Positions 17,874 through 27,295 are shown, counted from the first letter of the stretch. The stretch: DNA of 64,000 bases from Haliea sp964022665 (GCA_964022665.1 CAXIDF010000011.1:62001-126000); one strand, 5' to 3'. A program made the numbers and translations. The notes: generated by a model from the sequence alone, not told the origin.

Positions 17874-20252
17874 ATGAAGATACCTGCCAGACTACCTGCT
17901 CTCTCCGCTGTTCTCGTCCTGGGCCTCGCCGCACTTGTCGGGTGTTCCGACGGCAGTGACCCCGCCCCGGCACCGCCGCCGGAGGTGACGCCAGAGGAAG
18001 TGCCGGACCCGAACCTCGTGATTGTCGAGCCCGGCGATGACTTTCAGCGTCGCCTGATAGAAGCCTTTATCAATGTTGAGCCCGGGCAGACCATTGAGCT
18101 GCCCGCCGGTGAATACGCGCTGGACGCGCAGCTCTCCCTGGATGTCGATAACGTCACCGTGCGCGGCAAGGGTCAGGGTGAAACCCTGCTCGACTTCGGT
18201 ACCCAGGTGTCTGGTGGCGAAAGCATCCTGGTGACCAGCAACAATGTGGTGCTGGAAGATTTTGCAGTCATTGACGCCCCCTCGGATGGCATCAAGTTCA
18301 AGTTTTCCAACGGTGTCACCCTGCGTTCGGTGAGGGTGGAGTGGACCTGTGGCGCCTGCGAGGAAAACGGCGCCTACGGCTTGTATCCCGTGCAGACCAA
18401 GAATGTGCTCATCGAGGACTGTGTGGTCATCGGTGCCAGTGACGCCGGCATTTACGTAGGGCAGTCGGACAAGATCATCGTGCGCCGCAACTCGGTGTCG
18501 CTGAACGTGGCTGGCATCGAAATCGAGAACTCCACTGACTCGGATGTGTACGACAATCTCGCCGAGAACAATACGGGTGGCATTCTCGTGTTCGATTTGC
18601 CGAACTTATCGACGGACGGCGCGCGTGCACGCATCTTCGACAACACCATTCGCGACAACAACACGCCCAACTTTGCCCCTGCGGGTAATATTGTCGGCGT
18701 GGTGCCGGCGGGTACCGGTATCCTGGCCATGGCCTTTGACGACGTGGAGATTTTCGGCAACCGCATCGAGAACAACCAGTCCATGGCGGTCGCTATCGTG
18801 AGCTACGATATCAGTGGCCTCACCACCAATGACGTCACGTATGACCCGGATCCCCGGCGCATTCACGTACACGACAACCTCTACAGCAACAACGCCTACG
18901 CGCCTGCGGACCTTGCTCTGGATGTGGCCGGCCTGTTCGCCGGGCTGGATGGTCTGCCCGAGGTGGTCTATGACGGACTGGGCGAAGCCGAAGGCGCATT
19001 CCCTGATGCGGACCGCATCTGTGTTTCGGAAAAGGACTCGGTGCGCCTGGGCGTTGTATTCCAGCCCGGTGGCGGTGGTCCCAGCGTGGACCCCGGCTTC
19101 TTTAATTGTGCCCATGCCTCATTGACGGCGGTTGAATTGGACACGCCAGAGGAAATTGCCGAGGGCGAGCGCCCGCTGACAGATGATGAAATTGCCGCCT
19201 TGTGCACGCCCGAGGGTGCCGGCCCCAATTTCGATGCAGCCGAGGTCAGCTGTCGGGAGCTCGCCGGCTACAACCTGTTTGCAGATGCCCTGGAGCCGCG
19301 CACAGCGGCAAATTCGGGGGTAGGCTATGACCTGACCAGCGCCCTGTTCACCGATTACGCCAGCAAATACCGTTTCATCTTTGTACCCGAGGGTCTGCAG
19401 GCAGCCTACAACGAGCAGAATGTGTTCGATTTCCCGGTGGGCACCATCATCGCGAAAACCTTCACCATGCCCAACGATTTCCTCAATGCGGCATCGGGCG
19501 AGGTGATCATCGAAACGCGCTTGCTGATTCACCGTCGGGATGGCTGGGCCACACTGCCCTATATCTGGCGCGAAGACGGCAGCGGTGCGGATCTGACGGT
19601 TGCCGGGGGCCGCCGTTCGCTGGAGTGGATACACAGCGACGGCAGCACGCGCAGCACTGACTATGTGATTCCGGATGCCAACAGCTGTAAAACCTGCCAC
19701 GGTGTCACACGGGCCGAAACTGGCAGCGGTGTCAACACGGAAACCGTGAATCTGCCCATTGGCCCCAAGGCGCGTTTCCTCAATCGCGACCGGCAGTATG
19801 GTGACGCTACCAAGAACCAGTTGGCGCACATGGCGGACGAAGGCATTCTGGTGGGCCTCCCCGCCGATCTCGCGGCAATCGACACGGCGCCTGATTGGGA
19901 GGATGTGTCCAAGCCGTTGGAATCACGGGTCAAGGCTTACCTGGATATCAACTGTGCGCACTGCCACAGCCCGGGAGGCTTTGCCAGCAACTCCGGCATG
20001 TTCACCGAGTTCTGGCGTGAAGTGAATGCGACCTACGGTGTGTGCAAACCTCCGGTCGCGGCGGGCGCGGGTTCGGGTGGCTTGCAGTACGGCCTGGTGC
20101 CGGGGAACGCAGACGCCTCCATCGCCGTATTCCGCATGAACTCCAACGAGCCTAACGTGCGCATGCCGGAAATCGGCCGCAGCATTATTCACGACGAAGC
20201 AGTGGAGCTGGTGCGCGCCTGGTTGAACAGCTTGAGCGGTGGGTGTGACTGA
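17874..20252 (+). CDS. Exported parallel beta-helix / diheme cytochrome c fusion protein
   Basis: A 792-residue lipoprotein (signal ending LAALVGC, then a Pro-rich linker). Residues ~45-330 form a right-handed beta-helix with repeated short NNxxxxN-type turns. Residues ~410-792 contain two c-type haem motifs, CKTCH (Cys605) and CAHCH (Cys694). From established knowledge, the beta-helix family TIGR03805 and the diheme family TIGR03806 (SO2930 type) usually occur as neighbouring exported proteins; here they seem to be one polypeptide. Function is unknown; electron transfer tied to a carbohydrate- or surface-binding domain is inference. The ATG at 17874 has GGAAG before it. The IS5 element ends 26 bp upstream. 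Confidence 0.85.
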   Translation: MKIPARLPALSAVLVLGLAALVGCSDGSDPAPAPPPEVTPEEVPDPNLVIVEPGDDFQRRLIEAFINVEPGQTIELPAGEYALDAQLSLDVDNVTVRGKGQGETLLDFGTQVSGGESILVTSNNVVLEDFAVIDAPSDGIKFKFSNGVTLRSVRVEWTCGACEENGAYGLYPVQTKNVLIEDCVVIGASDAGIYVGQSDKIIVRRNSVSLNVAGIEIENSTDSDVYDNLAENNTGGILVFDLPNLSTDGARARIFDNTIRDNNTPNFAPAGNIVGVVPAGTGILAMAFDDVEIFGNRIENNQSMAVAIVSYDISGLTTNDVTYDPDPRRIHVHDNLYSNNAYAPADLALDVAGLFAGLDGLPEVVYDGLGEAEGAFPDADRICVSEKDSVRLGVVFQPGGGGPSVDPGFFNCAHASLTAVELDTPEEIAEGERPLTDDEIAALCTPEGAGPNFDAAEVSCRELAGYNLFADALEPRTAANSGVGYDLTSALFTDYASKYRFIFVPEGLQAAYNEQNVFDFPVGTIIAKTFTMPNDFLNAASGEVIIETRLLIHRRDGWATLPYIWREDGSGADLTVAGGRRSLEWIHSDGSTRSTDYVIPDANSCKTCHGVTRAETGSGVNTETVNLPIGPKARFLNRDRQYGDATKNQLAHMADEGILVGLPADLAAIDTAPDWEDVSKPLESRVKAYLDINCAHCHSPGGFASNSGMFTEFWREVNATYGVCKPPVAAGAGSGGLQYGLVPGNADASIAVFRMNSNEPNVRMPEIGRSIIHDEAVELVRAWLNSLSGGCD

Positions 20253-20275
20253 CAGCGGCGTGGCCGCGTAATAGC

Positions 20276-20306
20276 AAGGCCCGTCCTGTTTTGCAGGGCG
20301 GGCCTT
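20276..20306. terminator. Terminator between convergent cytochrome-fusion and bfr genes
   Basis: Arms AAGGCCCGTCCTG (20276-20288) and CAGGGCGGGCCTT (20294-20306) pair over 13 positions with one G-T wobble and a 5-nt loop. Short T-rich flanks follow on the plus strand (TGTCGTTTC). It probably serves the plus-strand gene and perhaps both. Confidence 0.7.
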
Positions 20307-20313
20307 GTCGTTT

Positions 20314-20778
20314 CTACATCATGGACTGCTGGTAATTCTGGTTGCCGATACGCTCGATCAGTTCGAGCTGGGTTTCCAGCCAGTCGACATGTTCCTCCTC
20401 ACTTCTGAGTATTTCCGAGAACAGGTCGCGCGTACCGAAATCGGATACCGACTCGCAGTGCACAATTGCTTCGCGTAGCAGAGGGATGGCCAGTTCTTCC
20501 TGCTTCATGTCGCATTGCAGAATTTCCGCCACATTTTCACCGATAAACAGCTTGCCCAGGTCTTGCAGGTTGGGCAGTCCTTCGAGGAACAGAATGCGAC
20601 GGATCAGCATATCGGCATGCTTCATCTCATCGATGGACTCTTCATACTCTTTTTCGTTGAGCTTGTTGAGGCCCCAGTTCTCGAACATTCTGGCGTGCAG
20701 GAAGTACTGGTTGATGGCCGTGAGCTCGTTTTTCAGCGCCTGATTGAGGTAGGCGATGACCTGTTTGTCACCTTTCAC
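20314..20778 (-). CDS. bfr: Bacterioferritin
   Basis: A 154-residue haem-containing ferritin subunit storing iron in a 24-mer. The ferroxidase ligands are all in place: Glu18, Glu51, His54, Glu94, Glu127 and His130. The haem ligand Met52 is present in DEMKHADM. The length matches the family (~155-160). The ATG at 20778 follows GGAGCAGATCGTG-type sequence. It is divergent from bfd, its usual electron donor for iron release, across ~190 bp that hold a Fur box on the bfd side. Confidence 0.95.
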   Translation of the reverse strand: MKGDKQVIAYLNQALKNELTAINQYFLHARMFENWGLNKLNEKEYEESIDEMKHADMLIRRILFLEGLPNLQDLGKLFIGENVAEILQCDMKQEELAIPLLREAIVHCESVSDFGTRDLFSEILRSEEEHVDWLETQLELIERIGNQNYQQSMM

Positions 20779-20918
20779 GATCTGCTCCTTGTGTGGTGGT
20801 GTTCTCCTGCAGTGTAGTCAACTTGCTGCGCTGAGGCCATGGATTGCGTATCACATTCGAGGTTGCTACCGGGCGAGTGAATTTCCTATACGAGACTGAC
20901 AATTAATACCACACGCAA

Positions 20919-20946
20919 TTGACAATGATTCGCATTACAGTAAACT
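20919..20946 (+). promoter_or_regulatory. bfd promoter overlapped by a Fur box
   Basis: A -35 TTGACA (20919-20924) and -10 TAAACT (20941-20946) are 16 bp apart. A Fur-box-like sequence (GACAATGAT at 20921-20929, then a CATTA half around 20933-20937) covers the spacer; it agrees with the 19-bp Fur consensus at about 13 positions. Iron-replete Fur should block this promoter (inference from the family). Confidence 0.65.
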
Positions 20947-20969
20947 GAGCTCAATCAGGAGGTGATTGC

Positions 20970-21182
20970 ATGTTCATTTGTCTTTGTCGGGGAGTGACCG
21001 ACTCCGAAATTCGCGCCGAGGTGCGCCAGGGTGCAGTCCGTTACGAGGACATCCAGGCGCGGCTGGACGTGGGCATGTGCTGTGGTACCTGTAAAGAGAG
21101 TGCCGAAGAAGTCATCGCCGAAAGCATAGCCGAGTCCCTGTTTTTCGAACTAAAGCCCGCCGCAGACGCCGCCTGGGCCTGA
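20970..21182 (+). CDS. bfd: Bacterioferritin-associated ferredoxin
   Basis: A 70-residue [2Fe-2S] ferredoxin that passes electrons to bacterioferritin haem to release stored iron. Ligands fit the Bfd pattern: MFICLC (Cys4, Cys6) and GMCCGTC (the CxxC pair). The length is a little over the usual ~64 residues because of an Ala-rich tail. The ribosome site AGGAGGTGAT (20957-20966) is a perfect anti-16S match. It sits behind a Fur-boxed promoter and 16 bp before a TonB receptor gene, so the two are likely co-transcribed under iron limitation. Confidence 0.95.
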   Translation: MFICLCRGVTDSEIRAEVRQGAVRYEDIQARLDVGMCCGTCKESAEEVIAESIAESLFFELKPAADAAWA

Positions 21183-21198
21183 CCTGGAGTAATAGATC

Positions 21199-23256
21199 AT
21201 GAAGTCCGCTTCTCCGCGCCCGTCAAAACGTGCGCTGTCCCTTGCTGTCGCCGCTGTTTTACTGCCCTCCGCCCTGGCCGCACAGGAGGGAGGGGAGTTC
21301 CCCATGCCGGTTATCGAGGTGATTGGCAAGAGCGAGGATGCTGTGTCGCGGCAGACGGGCTCCGTGGTGCTGATCGACCGTGAGGCGCTGGAACTGATTC
21401 AACCACTCTCCACAGACGATGCCCTGCGTCGCGTCGCCGGCATCAACACGGCAACCGAGGACGAAACCGCCATCGTGGCCAACCTGGGTATTCGCGGACT
21501 CTCGGCGAGCGAGTCGAAATCGCTCATCCTGGAGGACGGTGTGCCCGTCGCGCCGGGTTTGTTCATCGGTAACGAACGCTATTTCAACCCGCGCATCCAG
21601 CGCATTGAGCGCATCGAGGTGCTCAAGGGGTCGGCTTCTTTGCGCTATGGCCCCTCTACCATTGGCGGTGTAGTGAACTACCAGACCAAGACCCCTGATG
21701 ACGGCGTGCTGCTTTCGGGTCGGCTCGGCTCCTTCGATACCCGCGAGGCTTCGATAGAGGCTGGCGGGCGCAGCGCCTCAGGTGACGCTTTTGCAGGACT
21801 GGTGGCGACCCGCGCCGAGAGCGACGGCTTCATGGACAAGGACTACGAAATGACCGATATCCTGGTCAAGTCCGGCATGGCGCTGAGCGATACCCAGGAA
21901 GTGGGGGTCAAGTTCTCCTGGTACGAAAATGACGCGAATATCTCCTACCGCGGCTTGCTGCTGGGCGACTACGAGGCCGGCAGTACCTACAACCCGGCGC
22001 CCGACGATTATTTCCTGACTGATCGCATTGCGTTCGACCTGAACCACGCCTGGCGTCTGAACGATCAGGCGCAGCTGCAAACAGTCGCCTACTGGAGCGA
22101 GGTGTCGCGGGATTACTGGCGCTACGATGTGGATACCGATGCCTCCAACGAGGCGGGTCGCTGGGTGTATACCGACACCCTCACAGGCAACAACCGCAGT
22201 TTTGAGCGCGTGGGCCTGGATACGAGACTGCAGCTTGACCACCAACTTTTCGGCCTGGAGAATGAGGCGGAATTTGGATTCAGGATCATGCGCGAGGAGT
22301 CGGACGACACACGCATTCGCGCCACCCGCGCCACCGATCGCACCGGCCTCAATGACCGCCATCGTGTCGACAGCGCCGACAGCATCGCCGTACACGCCCA
22401 GAACCGCATGGTGCTCAGTGAGAGATTGGCACTGACGCCGGGGTTGCGGGTGGAATCTTATGAGCAGGAGCGCCGCGTCCTGACGGACAATAACGCCTCG
22501 GCCAAAACCTCCAATACCGAGGTTCTGCCCGGTATTGGCGCTACCTTCGAATTGACCCCCACGGCGCAAATCTACGGTGGCGTGTATCGCGCGTTCTCGC
22601 CGGCTGCCAACGGCGTGGCCCTGGATGGCCTGGCCGACCAGAACCTCGATGGAGAACGTTCCAATAACTACGAGGCTGGCATACGTGGCCTGCAGGGCAA
22701 ACTGAGCTATGAAGTCGCCGCTTTCTACATGGATTTCGACAACCAGGTGGTGACCGGCAACAGCGACCCGAATCTTTCCCAGTCAAATGCCGGTGAAACC
22801 ACCCACCAGGGTATGGAGCTGGTGCTTGGCTACGAGCTCGGTGGCGGTTTCAGTGTTGATGCCAACGCAACCTGGGTGCCTGAATCCGAGTTTGAAACCG
22901 GGGAATTTGCCGGCAACCGGTTGCCCTACGCCCCCGAGCACCTGGCCAACCTTGCGCTGAACTATAGCGGTAACAAGCTACAGGCCGCATTGACTGCCCA
23001 CTACCGCGGCTCGCAGTTTGGCGATGCCAGCAACCAGGTAGAGATCCCGAGCGACGCGGCGGGGGGCATCTGGGGCGGGAAAATGCCGTCTTACACGCTG
23101 CTCGATTTCATGGCCCAATACGCCATCAGCGATTCCCTGACACTGTTCGGCTCGGTCAAGAACCTCACGGACGAGCGCTACATCACCGGCTTGCGCCAGG
23201 GGATCTACGTTGGTCCTGAGCGCTCATTCGAAGTGGGAGCGCGCTTCCGGCTCTAG
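21199..23256 (+). CDS. TonB-dependent siderophore/iron-complex receptor (FecA-like)
   Basis: A 685-residue outer-membrane receptor. The signal peptide ends near ALAAQ; the TonB box is around MPVIEVIGK. The plug (~45-165) has LGIRGLSASESKSLILEDG and IERIEVLKGSASLRYGPSTIGG. The barrel ends in FEVGARFRL with the usual terminal aromatic-hydrophobic pattern. Plug motifs resemble FecA and other siderophore receptors. GGAG lies 10 bp before the ATG. It follows bfd by 16 bp behind a Fur box, supporting an iron role; the exact ligand is not readable. Confidence 0.88.
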   Translation: MKSASPRPSKRALSLAVAAVLLPSALAAQEGGEFPMPVIEVIGKSEDAVSRQTGSVVLIDREALELIQPLSTDDALRRVAGINTATEDETAIVANLGIRGLSASESKSLILEDGVPVAPGLFIGNERYFNPRIQRIERIEVLKGSASLRYGPSTIGGVVNYQTKTPDDGVLLSGRLGSFDTREASIEAGGRSASGDAFAGLVATRAESDGFMDKDYEMTDILVKSGMALSDTQEVGVKFSWYENDANISYRGLLLGDYEAGSTYNPAPDDYFLTDRIAFDLNHAWRLNDQAQLQTVAYWSEVSRDYWRYDVDTDASNEAGRWVYTDTLTGNNRSFERVGLDTRLQLDHQLFGLENEAEFGFRIMREESDDTRIRATRATDRTGLNDRHRVDSADSIAVHAQNRMVLSERLALTPGLRVESYEQERRVLTDNNASAKTSNTEVLPGIGATFELTPTAQIYGGVYRAFSPAANGVALDGLADQNLDGERSNNYEAGIRGLQGKLSYEVAAFYMDFDNQVVTGNSDPNLSQSNAGETTHQGMELVLGYELGGGFSVDANATWVPESEFETGEFAGNRLPYAPEHLANLALNYSGNKLQAALTAHYRGSQFGDASNQVEIPSDAAGGIWGGKMPSYTLLDFMAQYAISDSLTLFGSVKNLTDERYITGLRQGIYVGPERSFEVGARFRL

Positions 23257-23273
23257 CATCCATGCCGTCAGGG

Positions 23274-23296
23274 GCGGAGAGGCACCTGCTCTCCGC
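23274..23296. terminator. Hairpin between convergent receptor and SDR genes
   Basis: GCGGAGAG (23274-23281) pairs with CTCTCCGC (23289-23296) over 8 bp with a 7-nt loop. There is no T run on either strand, so termination is only a guess based on position. Confidence 0.4.
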
Positions 23297-23311
23297 TTGG
23301 CTGTCGGTGGG

Positions 23312-24169
23312 CTAGAGCGGATAGGTGAACCCCGTGCACTCTTCCGTGTAAGTCCAGAGCATGGCGGCCGCGGCATCGTCACGTGCCCAGGCGCGCGGAC
23401 GCACCTTTTTACAGTTGGCGAAATAGTCACCGCTGACGTCGGCGACATCGTCACTGGTACACAGGTAAAGAGACGTTTCCGCGCCCTGGTCGGGCGAGCG
23501 AAAGAAAATCTTCATGATGGCGGGCGCGATAGATTTCAGGAAACCCTCGTTCTGCTGCCCCAGAGACGTGGCCACTGCGCCGGGGTGTAGTGCGTTCACC
23601 GTGATCGGCTGACCCGCCAGCCGCTGTGCCAGGCTGCGTGTAAACAAGATATTTGCCAGCTTGGAGCGTCCGTACTCGCGAAAGGCCTTGTAGTTCTTTT
23701 CCGCCTGCATGTCATCGAAATTCATGCCGCGTACAAACGCATGTGCGGCCGAGGCCACATTCACGATACGCGCTCGCGGCGCTTGCTGCAGCGCGGGCAG
23801 AAGCAGACCGGTGAGCAGGAAGGGCGCGAAATGGTTGACGGCCAGCGTCTCCTCGTAGCCATCGGCTGATACGCGGCGGCGGGTATTCATGAGACCTGCG
23901 TTGTTGAGGAGCACGTCGATGGGCCTGCCCAGTTCAAGGCAGTCGTGTGCCGCCTCGCGCACGCTGGCAAGACTGGCCATATCCAGCTTGACGACGCTTA
24001 CATCCTTACCCCCGGCTGCGACCACTTCCTTCTTTAACGCTTCCGCCTTCTGCGGATTGCGACAGAGCAAGGTGAGTACCGCTCCCTCCCCAGCGAGTTT
24101 GAGTGCTGCGCTGCGCCCGATGCCGGCTGTGGGGCCGGTAATGACGACGTGTTTGCCTTGCATATCCAT
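23312..24169 (-). CDS. SDR-family oxidoreductase (retinol-dehydrogenase-like)
   Basis: A 285-residue NAD(P)-dependent short-chain dehydrogenase. The nucleotide motif is TGPTAGIG at the N-terminus. LLNNAGLM follows, and the active site is YGRSK with the upstream Ser in VASAAH. The general layout resembles RDH/WWOX-like SDRs acting on lipophilic alcohols, but the substrate is unknown. It is third in a minus-strand unit with a Fiu-like receptor and a PiuC-like hydroxylase, 18 bp after the latter, so it is probably iron-regulated. An SDR is not a usual partner of that pair. Confidence 0.85.
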   Translation of the reverse strand: MDMQGKHVVITGPTAGIGRSAALKLAGEGAVLTLLCRNPQKAEALKKEVVAAGGKDVSVVKLDMASLASVREAAHDCLELGRPIDVLLNNAGLMNTRRRVSADGYEETLAVNHFAPFLLTGLLLPALQQAPRARIVNVASAAHAFVRGMNFDDMQAEKNYKAFREYGRSKLANILFTRSLAQRLAGQPITVNALHPGAVATSLGQQNEGFLKSIAPAIMKIFFRSPDQGAETSLYLCTSDDVADVSGDYFANCKKVRPRAWARDDAAAAMLWTYTEECTGFTYPL

Positions 24170-24187
24170 GATCTCTGCCTCGCGAAG

Positions 24188-24868
24188 TCAGACCAGTGCA
24201 AATTGCCTGATCAGGTTATGGTAAACATGGTGCAGAGCATCCAACCGCTCCCGTGGCACCCCCTCGACATCAATCAGGCCCTGAATCGACTGATCAAGGG
24301 AAAACAGGGTCTGGCGCAGCTGCGTATCTGCCACCAGGCTTTGTATCCAGCATATGGCGGCCAGCCTTTCACCGCGGGTGACGGGGGTCACCTGGTGCAG
24401 GCTGCTCGAGGGGTAGACGACGGCATCACCGGCGCGGGGGCGGACACGCTGCTCACCGAAGTCGGTTGCGATGACGAGTTCGCCACCGTCATATTCCTCG
24501 GTGTCAGACAGCGCGAGCGTCATGGAAACATCACTGCGCATCACATCATTGGTGTCGGGAATGCGCATGATGGCACCGTCAACGTGCAGACCGTAGGTCT
24601 CGCCAATGCCATAGCGGTTGAAGCAGGGGGGGAAGATACGTTGCGGCAGGGCTGCGGAAACCAGTGTTGGCGTCTTGCCGTAGCGTGCCAGCAGCGTGTT
24701 GGCGAGCGTGCGCACCGTGGCGTTCGCCGCATCCGCCTGTTGGTTGCGTTTGACGTCTGCCGACATGCCCAGCGCCGTGCTGCGGCCATCCAGCCAGGGC
24801 ACGGTTTGCAACCGTGCCCTGAAATGGAGGACCTCTTCCCTGGAGAGTAGTCCGGGGATGATGAGCAT
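24188..24868 (-). CDS. Fe(II)/2-oxoglutarate PKHD-type hydroxylase (PiuC/YbiX-like)
   Basis: A 226-residue member of the PKHX/PiuC family, found next to catecholate siderophore receptors in many gammaproteobacteria. The iron triad is His95 and Asp97 (in YGLHVDGA) with His158 (SSSLHQV). An Arg in the following TPVTRGER segment would bind 2-oxoglutarate. Length matches the family (~225). Its reaction is not established; an iron-related role is inferred from neighbours. It follows the receptor by 12 bp and precedes the SDR gene. Confidence 0.92.
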   Translation of the reverse strand: MLIIPGLLSREEVLHFRARLQTVPWLDGRSTALGMSADVKRNQQADAANATVRTLANTLLARYGKTPTLVSAALPQRIFPPCFNRYGIGETYGLHVDGAIMRIPDTNDVMRSDVSMTLALSDTEEYDGGELVIATDFGEQRVRPRAGDAVVYPSSSLHQVTPVTRGERLAAICWIQSLVADTQLRQTLFSLDQSIQGLIDVEGVPRERLDALHHVYHNLIRQFALV

Positions 24869-24880
24869 ACCGCTCTCCTG

Positions 24881-27223
24881 TCAGAATTCGTACACCACTG
24901 AAGCGCGCACTGTGCGCGCGTCACCAATATACATGAAAGAGCCTGAGCGGTATGCGGCGGTCCAGTAGGCTTCGTCGGTCACATTGCCCACATTCAGCCT
25001 GAGGTTAAGGTCATCGGTCACGAACCAGTTGGCAAAGAGGTCAACCACGCCATAGGAAGGCACCACAATGCTGTACTGGCCGTTCTCTGAGTCATAGCCC
25101 GCCGCCGAATCGGGTTGGCCACCGTACATTTCGCTTTTGTAGGTGTAGCTGGCACCGAAAGCCACTGAGTCGTTGGGCTGGTAGCGCAACTGCAGGAACA
25201 GGCTGTCGTCGGCAAAGTTGGACAGCGCCAGGCCAACGTTGGCCGGATCAAAGGAGCCGGTGACTTCCGAGTCCATCAGCGCGGCACTGAGTTGCACGCT
25301 GAGTGCTTCGGTAATTGAGCCAGACAGCGAGAATTCGACGCCACGAACTTCGTTTTCGCCGGTATTCAGCGTGCCGAGGTTGGAGTAGGCATCGCCCACA
25401 CTCTCGTGTACGTCACTCTTGGTGATCTGGAACAGGGCTGCCGTGGCCAGCAGTTTCTCGTCAAAGAACTGCCACTTGGTCCCCAGCTCTATATTTTCCA
25501 CATGTTCCGGATCGGATTGCGCGACCTGCTCAGGAGAACCGCACAGCCCGCCGTAACCGCAGTTCGCACCGAGGTCGGACTCACCACCGTTGATGTTGCT
25601 CGCGGTGCTGTAGGTGGCATACACATTGCCGTATTCGGTGATGTTGTACACCAGGCCGAGGTGGCCGTTGGTCAGGGTATCCGAGTAGTCGTAGGTGGAC
25701 GCTTCACCGCGGCTTGTGACCGCGTTGCTGTAGTCGAACCAGTCCTGCCGCAGGCCCAGGAATAGCTCCCAGTGCTCGTTGAAGGTGAGCGTGTTCATGA
25801 GGTAGGCGGAAATCGTCTGGATGTCCATTACGGCGTCACTCTCACCGCGTTGGTAGCTTCTCTGCAGCAGTGCGTTGGCGTTGCTGTACAGGGCGCCGTT
25901 GCCGTCGAGCAAACAGTAACCGTCGCTCACGCCGCCCCGGCCGGACACGCGGCAATTGGGGCTGCCCAGGGTTTCAACATCGTAGACGCCGTTGTCGACC
26001 TGCTCATCGATGTAGTCGACACCAAATACCCAGCGCTGACCAATGCCGCCATTGTCGATGCTGTGAATCAAGTTGAACTGGGCGGCGCTGTACTCAACAT
26101 CCTGCCAGCCCTGGTGGGTGCTGAGGGAAATGGTATCGGCGCCCGGCGCTTCCGGGTCGCTCGGGTCACGGGTGGTGCCGCGCGCGCCGGTAGCAAGGTA
26201 GCCGTTTTCGGTGTCGCCGGCGCGCACGGCGGCATACATGCTGGTGTCTTCATTGAATGTGTATTCGCCGCGCAGCGTTAACGACAGTGCCTCACTGTCG
26301 AGGAAATCCCCGGCTTGCGCATACACCGGGATATCTTCCAGGGGTTCGCGGGCGTCGCGGTCAAAATAGCTGCCCAGGTCCGGCACATCTTGCGCATCGA
26401 GATAATACACATCTGCCGCCAGACGCCAACGCTCGCCGGGGGCGTGATTGATGGCCAGCAGCGCGCCCTGGCGATCCCGTTCGGCGCCATCGCGATCAGG
26501 CACGGTTTCCGAGCCGGTGAGCAGGTTGAGGCGAACGGCTGTGTCTGCAGTGAGGTTCAGGTTGCTGTCGAAGGTTACGCGGTAGTGGTCATCGGTACCC
26601 ACACCCGCATCGAGAATGTTGAATGATTCGCCGAGCAGCGCGCCCTTGGTGATGCTGTTTACGGCGCCACCTGAAGTGCCGCGGCCGGCGAAGGTGGCGC
26701 TGGGGCCCTTGGCAATTTCCACTTGTTCGGTGGCAAAGCTTTCGCGCGTGGTCATGCCTGGGTCGCGCAGCCCGTCAACAAACACATCGCTGCGTGCCTC
26801 GTGGCCGCGAATGATATAGCGGTCACCGAAGGCATTGCCGTTTTCCCCGGTGCCCAGGGTCACACCCGCCTGGCTGCTGAGGATTTCCTTCAGGTCCGTT
26901 TTGCCCGAATCGAGGATTTGCGACTGGGTGAGGATGTTGAGCGTGGCCGGTGTGCCTGCGAGGTCCGCCGCGCGGCGCTGGTCACCGGAGCGCTCTGCGA
27001 GGTAGCGGGTGCCGGAAACACCGAAAACCTCCACCACTTCGATTTCCTTGCTGGCTTCTGCAACGCTGCTCGCCAGGGGGCAGGGCTGCGACTTGCCGCT
27101 GGCGTCGGTGCAGGTGTCGCCAGGCTCGGTTTGCGCCTGTGCGGAGAGCGACAGGGCCATCATCAGGGCGCTTGAGCCGAGCAGTCGCGAACGGCTTGGT
27201 TGTTCTGTTTTTGAGGCTGACAC
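24881..27223 (-). CDS. TonB-dependent catecholate siderophore receptor (Fiu-like)
   Basis: A 780-residue outer-membrane receptor, first gene of an iron operon. The GTG at 27223 is chosen because GGGAG precedes it by 8 bp and it opens a clean signal peptide (ending SLSAQAQ); an in-frame TTG 27 bp upstream has no ribosome site. The plug has the Fiu-type sequence DRYIIRGHEARSDVFVDGLR and VEIAKGPSATFAGRGTSGG. The barrel ends ARTVRASVVYEF. A CxxxxxxxxxC pair (DTCTDASGKSQPC) just after the signal is notable. A Fur box lies upstream, and the PiuC-like partner follows. Confidence 0.9.
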   Translation of the reverse strand: MSASKTEQPSRSRLLGSSALMMALSLSAQAQTEPGDTCTDASGKSQPCPLASSVAEASKEIEVVEVFGVSGTRYLAERSGDQRRAADLAGTPATLNILTQSQILDSGKTDLKEILSSQAGVTLGTGENGNAFGDRYIIRGHEARSDVFVDGLRDPGMTTRESFATEQVEIAKGPSATFAGRGTSGGAVNSITKGALLGESFNILDAGVGTDDHYRVTFDSNLNLTADTAVRLNLLTGSETVPDRDGAERDRQGALLAINHAPGERWRLAADVYYLDAQDVPDLGSYFDRDAREPLEDIPVYAQAGDFLDSEALSLTLRGEYTFNEDTSMYAAVRAGDTENGYLATGARGTTRDPSDPEAPGADTISLSTHQGWQDVEYSAAQFNLIHSIDNGGIGQRWVFGVDYIDEQVDNGVYDVETLGSPNCRVSGRGGVSDGYCLLDGNGALYSNANALLQRSYQRGESDAVMDIQTISAYLMNTLTFNEHWELFLGLRQDWFDYSNAVTSRGEASTYDYSDTLTNGHLGLVYNITEYGNVYATYSTASNINGGESDLGANCGYGGLCGSPEQVAQSDPEHVENIELGTKWQFFDEKLLATAALFQITKSDVHESVGDAYSNLGTLNTGENEVRGVEFSLSGSITEALSVQLSAALMDSEVTGSFDPANVGLALSNFADDSLFLQLRYQPNDSVAFGASYTYKSEMYGGQPDSAAGYDSENGQYSIVVPSYGVVDLFANWFVTDDLNLRLNVGNVTDEAYWTAAYRSGSFMYIGDARTVRASVVYEF

Positions 27224-27295
27224 GAAAAGTACTCCCTTTGAGTTAGACAAAATCGAGTCAGCATAGTAGTGGGAGACGAATGCCCTGTAAACACA

